Source: Apium graveolens
Taxonomy: Eukaryota; Streptophyta; Magnoliopsida; Apiales; Apiaceae
Length of the DNA: 64,000 bases
Direction of reading: 5' to 3'
Assembly (NCBI RefSeq): GCF_009905375.1
Contig: NC_133648.1
Coordinates: forward strand, 309,644,565-309,708,564
Under the pieces are notes generated by a model. It was not told the origin of the DNA and made no database searches. It saw only the letters and a program-made list of their open reading frames with translations. The translations under genes and the position numbers were made by a program. Each line of letters starts with the position of its first letter. The stretch's first letter is position 1. Shown here piece after piece: positions 57,911 to 64,000 of the stretch.

Positions 57911-57919
57911 CTATTTATA
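57911..57919 (-). promoter_or_regulatory. TATA box of the nested element 5' LTR
   Basis: The minus strand reads AAATATAAATAGCC, identical to the solo LTR. The transcription start would be near 57880. Confidence 0.75.
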
Positions 57920-58603
57920 TTTACGGAATATTGGTTCGTTTTGGATTGTTAAATTAGTTGCTTAGCCGCTAAGTAACTACAAAATGATCCAAAAATAGAT
58001 TACTTAGCCGCTAAGTAACTATTAAAACGATACAATTAAATACCAGAATTGGATAATTATCAAAACCGAGCTTTTCATAAAACACCATATACGAAAATAA
58101 TATAAAAATATCCTGTCTCTCGAGAATACAGGTTTTATTGATTTATCGAAATGATTATCGTATTGAAAATTTTGCATCAGGCCGCGCACGGATCAAACCG
58201 TAATCCGGATCGAAAAAGTCAAAACACAGAAAATGTCCGAAATTACCAGATTAGGTTAGGAAGGAGTTTTCGGAAGAGTTTCGGGTTGTAAAAACGCAAA
58301 AACAGTTGAGTATGGACGGTTCCCGGCTTTATAAAATAATTTTGTAATTACTCAGAAAATAATTAATAAATACATAAATCATTATAAAATCATCTAACAG
58401 TCCAAAAATTACCAGAAAAATATCACAATTATCTATATTTTATTCTGAGCACATAAAAATTAAAATACTCAAATAATATCACATATAAACACCCAAACAC
58501 CAATTCTAATTATCAGATAATTCACTAAAAATTCACATAAAAATCACATAAACAATTCCAAATAATAATAATAATATCTGAAAATATGGGATATTACAAT
58601 GGA

Positions 58604-60770
58604 CATAGGGGGAGAAGTAGGTTCGAGTTCAAGATCAGGTATGCCATCATGGGCATTTTCAAAGCACTGTGATGAGCACTACTTCAAGTCAACCCTGATC
58701 CAACTAATCAATCAGACAAATACTGCTCTTCAAACCACTACAAATGCTAGCACCAAGAAGCTCCTTCAGGCACATCTAGCCTCACTGCAACTTTAACAAA
58801 TTTAAGGCTTCCAACATGCTAGGGATGTAAACACCATCACGGGTGATATTGATGAGATGAAGATGGCCATTTCAGACAAGATGGATTCTAAGCTTCCAGA
58901 AGCCACAATGCTTGACATCAAGAGGCAATTAAGGAAAAATTCTGATCTTGCAACCAAGATAGATGCCTTGGATACAAGAATGTCAGCCATGGAAGCATCT
59001 TTAACAGCCATTCTTCTTCATCAAACCCAACAGACAGATTTACTTCAAAAACTGGTGGCTGCTCAAACCTCCTCCTTTACTCAACTTGATGATAACAAAA
59101 AGGGGGAGAAAGGACCAAGTGAGCGGGAGAGGCCTCAAATCCAAATCAGTAAAGTAATTGTGCCTTCAATTACTATCTCAAAGCCACCAGTTACAAACAG
59201 TATAGATCTGATAAATGCAGCAGCAGCCAACTTTAGAGCAGCTGAAAAGAAGAAGTTGAGTCCACTCAACTGGGAGAAGATTGATGAGGATATACAAAAG
59301 AAGTTTAAATTAGTCAAGGAGCCAGTAAAGTCAGTCATCCATCACTCTCAAGTCAAGCAAATATTTGTGAATGAGATGAGCATGAACTATCTGGAAAGGG
59401 GAAAGTCATCATGCATCAAATCTCCAAAGGCTAAAATAATTCTGAAACCAAGGGTGAACTATCCAAAATCATCATTGAAGAACCCATTGGATATTGTGTA
59501 TGAGACACCTAAGCCTGATGAAAAGAAGCTTCTGTCAAGGTCAATTACTTTCTACAAAGATCCAGCTGATTCAGCTTTAAAAAAGAGAATTGCTAAAGTT
59601 TTCAGGAATGGGAAAGAAATTTGTGTGGTGGCTGGACATCCTCAATTTCCTCAAGCAAAGAGAGAAGAAAAGGCTAGATTGAAGCAGACTAAGAAGCAAG
59701 CTGCTCTAGATGCTAAAAAGGCTAAACAAAAGAAAGAGCAAATTGCTATCTTGGCCAAGCTACATGTTGTAAAATCATCACAACAAATTCCTGCTCAGCC
59801 ATCTGAAATCATTGAATCTCAAGATCCAAAGAAGCAAGTTGAACAAAAGAAGAAAGCTCCAAGAATCAAGGAATTGGCTAAAAGAACCAAAAGGAAACTG
59901 GACTTTGTTGATAAGGAATTGGAGAATCAGTTTCCCAAGAAATCCACTCCAACTACAACTCAAGCATCAAAGCCCTCTGTGGTATTTGAAGATATCAAGG
60001 TGGTGGATCCCTACAGGAACATTCATGGTGAACCTATTGTGCCTAAGGATGAGCGAATAGAATGGGAGAACTTACCAATTCCTGACTTCAATTTGCCAAT
60101 CCTTAGCAAGCCAAAAAGAAAAAAGTCAAGAGAAGTCAAGAAAGTGAAGTTGTCACCTCTCAAATCCAAATCTCTAGTCAAAGCTCAATCTAAAGCCAAT
60201 AAGGGAGATTACCTGTACTTATGTGACATCAAGGAGTTTTCTGATTTAAACCTCTATCTGTATGAACTAGATGAAGTGAGAGGAATTGATGCATACAGAA
60301 ACCTACCTGAAAGGTTAGTGTTCAAGTACAAGGGAGGAAATGAGACTCAATGGCCACTTCACAGGATCCTTCAAGAAAGCCAAGCTGTACTGATTAAGGT
60401 TTATTCATCTTTCAAGAAGAACTTTGGGTTCAATGTTACTGCAAGAAGATTAGATCTAAAGAAGATTGAAGAACTAAGGAGTGTTAGAGCTAAAGATGCA
60501 CTCCCAAAGACTCTAATTATCCCCTACACAGGGAGAAGAGTGCATCTAAGGCCCTACTGGCTGATGGGGTTCATGGATGACAAAGGAGTGAGGAGATTTT
60601 TCAGATTAGAAGACCAATTGAGCATCTCTATCAATGAGACTCTCTTGGAAATGCAAGAAAAGCTAGATCTCTCAGAATCTGATGAACTGGAATTCCACAG
60701 GCGGCTCCAAAATCAGATTGAAGAAAATAACAGAAAGCTTGGAAAGAGATCCAGACCTTCAAGGAACTAG
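58604..60770 (+). pseudogene. Copia third ORF, C-terminal half
   Basis: This continues the ORF interrupted at 50216 (DIGGEVGSSSRSGMPSWAFS). Two in-frame stops at 58794-58805 precede a long open stretch from 58857. Parts in order: a coiled-coil-like region (58857-59100, TKIDALDTRMSAMEASLTAI), the string KKGEK, a very Lys-rich basic region (59640-59930, KARLKQTKKQAALDAKKAKQ), and a globular C-terminal domain (60190-60700, YLYLCDIKEFSDLNLYLYEL, GGNETQWPLHRILQES, LRPYWLMGFMDDKGVRRFFR). It ends in a charged helix. Together with the N-terminal half the ORF is about 1,500 codons, as long as pol. I do not recognise the C-terminal domain; the basic region suggests nucleic-acid binding. Confidence 0.82.
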
Positions 60771-60958
60771 ATAAATCTACTCAGGCTAGAGGAGCACCTT
60801 GAAAATGACTGTGAGCTAAACTTTGTACATTTTGTTAATTGAAGCACTTTTCAGTATTATCTACTTTCTTTTAAAGTTGTACTTTTAGGGTGTTTTGTTA
60901 TCATCAAGTTTCTCTTAATTTATGGCTACAATTCTAGTAGACATAAATTGGGGGAGAT
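60771..60958 (+). other. ORF3 trailer and polypurine tract
   Basis: A 188-base non-coding trailer ends ACATAAATTGGGGGAGAT; the purine tract GGGGGAGA lies at 60950-60957, immediately before the 3' LTR. Confidence 0.85.
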
Positions 60959-62030
60959 TGTTGTGTATATGTTGTGAACTTGCTGATTTCATTAACAAAA
61001 CACCTTGGTAGCTTTTTACTTAGTGAATTTTGTAGCACTTGACGGATAAGGATTATAGTCCCGACAGATAACTCAATATAGTCCCGACGGATGATGATTT
61101 ATTATCCATCGAGTGAGTAGCTTATGTAACAATAAGTCTGTAGCACATTTCTGCATACACCTTTGTATAGATTCTATCGTAGCATATAAGTCATGATTGA
61201 CTTTAACTAGATATGCGGAATAGGTTGATTAATTGTACATAGATGATGTCTTATAATTCTTCATAAATGAAATGAAGTCAAGTGCCAAATAGCTACCGAC
61301 GGATGGTTAACAAATCCATCGACGGATGATCAATATAGATGTCGACGGATGATCAATAAAGCCATCAATGGATGATCATAAACTTGACGGATGATCATAT
61401 ACTCAACGGATAAAAAATTTAAATATCTGTTGACAGTGACAACACAGTCACATGCGTCGAGTGTATACAAATGGAATATGGTAGCCTATTCAACTGGGTT
61501 TTCGAGAACAAAGAAGCATTGCCATTTCCATACTATTATGAAGATATTCAAAGATGCTGGAATAGAGTAATAAAGCAGCATTGCATTAGACTTGATAGTT
61601 TTTATTTTATTATCTTGTCTAATTACTTTGTAATCTTGGTGATATATAAACCAAGAAGCAGCAAATAGAAAAGCAACTAAGGAACTAAGTAACAAAGAGA
61701 GAAACATTTTTAAGCAGTATTCTTAGCATTTCTCTCATTCTTAGTTGTTATCATTTTGTAAGCAGTTGTGAGCTTTTTGCACACAGAGTTCTCTCGATAT
61801 ATATTATATATCTCTAGTGGAATCATTCAAATCCACCAGAAAGTTGTTAAAGACTCTTGTTTTTAATTACTTGTATTTTGATTCATTTCAAGTAACTATT
61901 CCGCATTCTGCAAATCAATTCACACTTATATATATAATTGAGTTAGAATAATTTTTATTTAAGAAAAAGTTTCAAGAATTCCATTCAACCCCCCTTCTGT
62001 AATTCTTGTTATATTGTTAAGGGACTAACA
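60959..62030 (+). repeat. 3' LTR of the complete Copia
   Basis: It starts TGTTGTGTATATGTTGTGAA and ends GGGACTAACA, like the 5' LTR. All U3 motif arrays and the TATA box (61643-61650) are present. Many of the differences from the 5' LTR are C/T or G/A changes, several of them inside CG pairs of the repeated motif. Confidence 0.95.
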
Positions 62031-62794
62031 AGTTTTCAAACAATAAAGGTGATGCATGGTGATAAGCAAGAAATTTTTAAAGGAGCAATTATAGGAATCA
62101 AAGAAAGTATATAACTGAATTTAACATGGTTCAAGTTGAAAGGTACGAATTATAAGGTACAAATACGATTACAGATCCGAATTAAAACAGTATGAAATGG
62201 GAACAAATAACATGGTAATAAAAGGAACAGCATAATCCAAGCAAATAAAGGTCAAGTCTCCTAAAGGTCATCCTAAGCCTCCTCATCGGACTCCTCTTCG
62301 GGTTCCTCCTCGGACTCCTCCTCACGGGTTCTCGCAATGTTGAGGGTAGTGTCCTCATATAGCATCTTGACCACACTCCCAAGCTCATCCACTATCGTCT
62401 GCACAGTAATATGACTAGTCCGATTGCAGTGCACGGGCATCTCCTCCAATCTTGATGTGGCCACCTGGATCAGTGACTCAAGCCTCGAAATGGTTTTCCC
62501 CTTAGGTCCATCACCCATCACTTACTTACTGTCATAGAGCTCCTTAAGACGTTCCATCAGCCTGATATACTTTCTTTGGAGAAAGTCGTGATGCATCCTT
62601 AAGTTAGCATAGACAGAAAAAGGAATTGCTTCGCTCGACAGAATCGAAGATGATGAATACGCACGTTACTGTCAAGTAATATATACAACGGTCAAATACG
62701 ATTTATTCGAATGTCGCGCATTAGCACTCCCGATAATAATAATATATACTCATATTCCCTATAGTCCTAATTGGGCTGTCCAGGGACTCTAAAC
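62031..62794 (-). other. Leader of the Gypsy element (between gag and primer site)
   Basis: Read leftwards, the leader runs from the primer-binding site to 62031 and resumes at 40420, reaching gag at 40343. Its total length is about 840 bases. It contains one short open frame (62521-62273), described separately. The rest is non-coding. Confidence 0.75.
62273..62521 (-). CDS. Small acidic ORF in the Gypsy leader (82 codons)
   Basis: It starts MMGDGPKGKTISRLESLIQV and ends with an acidic tail (EEESEEEPEEESDEEA). The middle looks helical (TIVDELGSVVKMLYEDTTLN). It lies between the primer-binding site and gag, so on the genomic RNA it would be read first. The codon pattern, regular composition and length argue for real coding, but I know no family for it. 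It could act as a regulatory upstream ORF or encode a small accessory protein. Chance cannot be excluded for 82 codons. Confidence 0.45.
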   Translation of the reverse strand: MMGDGPKGKTISRLESLIQVATSRLEEMPVHCNRTSHITVQTIVDELGSVVKMLYEDTTLNIARTREEESEEEPEEESDEEA

Positions 62795-62810
62795 CTAGGC
62801 TCTGATACCA
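62795..62810 (-). other. Primer-binding site of the Gypsy element
   Basis: The minus strand reads TGGTATCAGAGCCTAG, a full match to the initiator methionine tRNA end, five bases inside the LTR. Confidence 0.9.
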
Positions 62811-63134
62811 AAAATTGTCACACCCCAACTACAACATATACATACTAAAATAAAGAGAACCATAATTATTACAAACTTATAATTCCAAAGGACGATAATG
62901 ATCTAATACAACCCAACCAAAATAATAACAATCCCAAGATCTTTACAAGTTCAGAGTTTGGAAAAACCCTTCTAACTAATACCACGATTACATACTAGAG
63001 GATTGCGCCTATACTATATATATACTACCTGCGCCCATAAATGGTCTTCACCCTGCCTACCGGTTGACTTACGGGCGGTCTTCTTGGTACGAACCATGAT
63101 TGCTAGCTGTAGAACAGGGTTAAATACAAGAAAA

Positions 63135-63150
63135 TGAGCTACAACGCTCA
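63135..63150 (-). other. TGAGC/GCTCA stem-loop in the Gypsy LTR
   Basis: TGAGC, six bases, GCTCA, then GCAAG. The stem and trailing GCAAG equal those of the large-LTR family (20267), while the loop differs. It is lost from the 3' LTR by the 509 bp deletion. Confidence 0.6.
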
Positions 63151-63436
63151 GCAAGTACTAATCACTCTACTATGCAAGACATTATCTCAAAACCACGAGT
63201 TCATAAATCAAGGGGTTATGGATACTGGTAAAAATGACAATAAGAAACATGAAGTTATAATATGAAGACATGGAAAAAGTATAGCAATCGAAACATGGTA
63301 TATGGAATCATGATATCGGGCAACATGTTATAAAAGCATGGTAGAATCATAAAAATCGAAAAATGGCATATGGTATCATGGCATCGGGCAATCATGTTAT
63401 AAATATCAAATCATTAAAATCATTTTAGGATGTTAC

Positions 63437-63470
63437 GGATTATATCCGGTGATCAGCCGCAAAGTAATCC
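63437..63470 (-). other. Conserved stem-loop, Gypsy 5' LTR version
   Basis: GGATTAT pairs with GTAATCC (one G-T pair) around ATCCGGTGATCAGCCGCAAA. Relative to the 3' LTR copy the stem has a single change, which leaves a wobble pair. Confidence 0.68.
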
Positions 63471-64000
63471 CGGACCGCGCTGGGTTCCCAAATATAATGG
63501 GATCCCTAGGCTATATGTAAGCCTATCAATAAGTGTAAAAAGGACTTGCATCTAGTCCAATCCACTAAGTTAAGAAAACATTTATTTTTAATAATTGATA
63601 ACATCAAATGTCGGGGAAAGATTTGGTATCAACTTAATTGAATTAGATTCAAGGGAAGAATATTTGAAGGTAAAGTTCAAATCAAGTTAAGAGTGATTAA
63701 CAGAAGTATTTGAAATAATTATGGTCATGGGGTTGTTATCACTAAGAATTCATGGAAAATGTATGTATGTGCAACGATTATAAAAATAAAGAGGTAAGGA
63801 ACTTGCCAACAATTATAAGCATAAGAAAATAATAACTTGCCTTCCAATAGTACTAAGATTATTCGATCTTGACGGCACGAGTCTTCCCCTTCGCTTCGGA
63901 ACCTACACATTATATTAATCTCATTACTATTCACTTTTAATGACTTATAAGCTTCTAGACTAACCTTTACCCATATTATAATTAATATTACACAAACTTA

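Larger units (their letters stand above)
50217..58598 (-). mobile_element. Nested large-LTR element without coding capacity (8.38 kb)
   Basis: It inserted into the Copia ORF3. The target duplication ATGGA is perfect (50212-50216 and 58599-58603), and removing the insert plus one ATGGA restores the reading frame across the junction. It consists of a truncated LTR (50217-53504), a 1.13 kb internal segment and a complete LTR (54639-58598). TATA and primer-site positions put transcription on the minus strand. No gag or pol is present, so it resembles a LARD-type derivative that needs enzymes from another Gypsy element. Confidence 0.93.
54639..58598 (-). repeat. 5' LTR (3.96 kb) of the nested element
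   Basis: Ends are TGTAACGCCCCCAAATCC and GGGATATTACA, as in the solo LTR at 19810. A minus-strand TATA box (57911-57919), a duplicated palindrome upstream of it (57957-57977 and 58000-58018) and a strong 5' splice-like site TCAG/GTAATT (57691-57700) lie in sequence. This is followed by an AATTAATT-rich tract (56880-57020) and the stem-loop at 55684-55713. A short plus-strand open frame at 57252 is not supported as a gene. Confidence 0.92.
40421..62030 (+). mobile_element. Complete Copia element (Sirevirus-like), host of a nested insertion
   Basis: Two LTRs of 1,071 and 1,072 bp, primer-binding site, gag, pol (PR-INT-RT-RH, the Copia order), a long third ORF and a polypurine tract are all present. 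The span is 21.6 kb, of which 8.38 kb is a nested element, leaving about 13.2 kb. The flanks AATTT (40416-40420) and AGTTT (62031-62035) form a target duplication with one mismatch. It sits in the leader of the Gypsy element, whose two halves read on at 40420 and 62031. Sirevirus affinity is inferred from the long gag with coiled coils, the extra ORF after RNase H and the repeated U3 motifs. Several stops and frameshifts make it non-autonomous now. Confidence 0.95.
32455..64000 (-). mobile_element. Gypsy (chromovirus, Tekay-like) element, interrupted, right end outside window
   Basis: From right to left: 5' LTR (62816 to beyond 64000), primer-binding site (62795-62810), leader, gag, protease, reverse transcriptase, RNase H, integrase with chromodomain-like tail, polypurine tract (35717-35731) and 3' LTR (32455-35716). 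The leader is split by the Copia element at 40421-62030. The order RT-RH-INT identifies Ty3/Gypsy. The integrase tail EEQPVQILD...LVKILWRNPKVEE is of the chromodomain type seen in Tekay/Del elements. The coding region has stops and frameshifts, so this copy is dead. It is inserted in the CACTA transposase after CATTATAAA, uninterrupted in copy A at 8523-8531. Confidence 0.9.
62816..64000 (-). repeat. 5' LTR of the Gypsy element (cut by window edge)
   Basis: It begins TGTCACACCCC after the primer site and aligns with 32455-32515 and, after an extra 509 bases (62877-63385), with 32516 onward to about 33110. The extra part contains a partial internal duplication (ATCGGGCAACATGTTATAAA near 63318 and ATCGGGCAATCATGTTATAA near 63383). 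It should end near 66590, outside the window. Confidence 0.9.

Noticed and set aside
62795..62810. tRNA-like matches at primer-binding sites taken as tRNA genes
   Set aside because: Only the 3' 12-18 bases of initiator methionine tRNA are matched; no cloverleaf surrounds them.

Overview
The window reads as intergenic heterochromatin of a flowering plant, almost certainly a eudicot. It is AT-rich and has no intact host gene, tRNA or rRNA gene. Nearly everything is transposable-element DNA inserted into other transposable elements. The Copia families look to me like ones I associate with Apiaceae (carrot, celery, hogweed), but that is recall and only weakly held.

Layout, left to right. 1-1677: start of a minus-strand Copia element (gag, primer-binding site, 1.09 kb LTR). 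2090-5417: 3' part of a second, plus-strand Copia element (extra ORF after pol, polypurine tract, 621 bp LTR). 5418-10248: composite copy A, a minus-strand Copia gag with a 166 bp LTR lodged in a CACTA (TNP2-type) transposase gene. 11879-16416: a 4.5 kb non-autonomous CACTA element with clear inverted ends, an AAA target duplication, a nested smaller element and a captured plastid release-factor exon. 17135-17536: a foldback element. 17649-18306: a broken trehalose-6-phosphate phosphatase gene that keeps its exon/intron structure.

18560-32454 is composite copy B. The same Copia-in-CACTA arrangement is split by a 4.33 kb solo LTR (target duplication GCAAC) and by a 4.49 kb CACTA element. That CACTA element holds about 15 tandem units of ~176 bp and a captured GATA-factor fragment.

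From 32455 to beyond the right edge lies one nest. A chromodomain Gypsy (Tekay-like) element on the minus strand is inserted in the copy-B transposase. Inside its leader is a complete Copia element (40421-62030, Sirevirus-like by architecture). Inside that Copia's third ORF is an 8.38 kb large-LTR element with almost no internal region (50217-58598, perfect target duplication ATGGA). Removing the last insertion rejoins the reading frame of the Copia ORF.

The most interesting signals are not genes. (1) The long LTRs of the Gypsy and of the large-LTR family share a stem-loop whose stem bases change in compensating pairs while the loop core is kept. (2) Each Copia family carries a short family-specific motif in tandem in its U3. 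In two families the same motif recurs in ORF spacers and low-complexity coding segments, often as inverted pairs able to form alternative hairpins. (3) The Copia elements carry an extra ORF about 1,500 codons long after pol.
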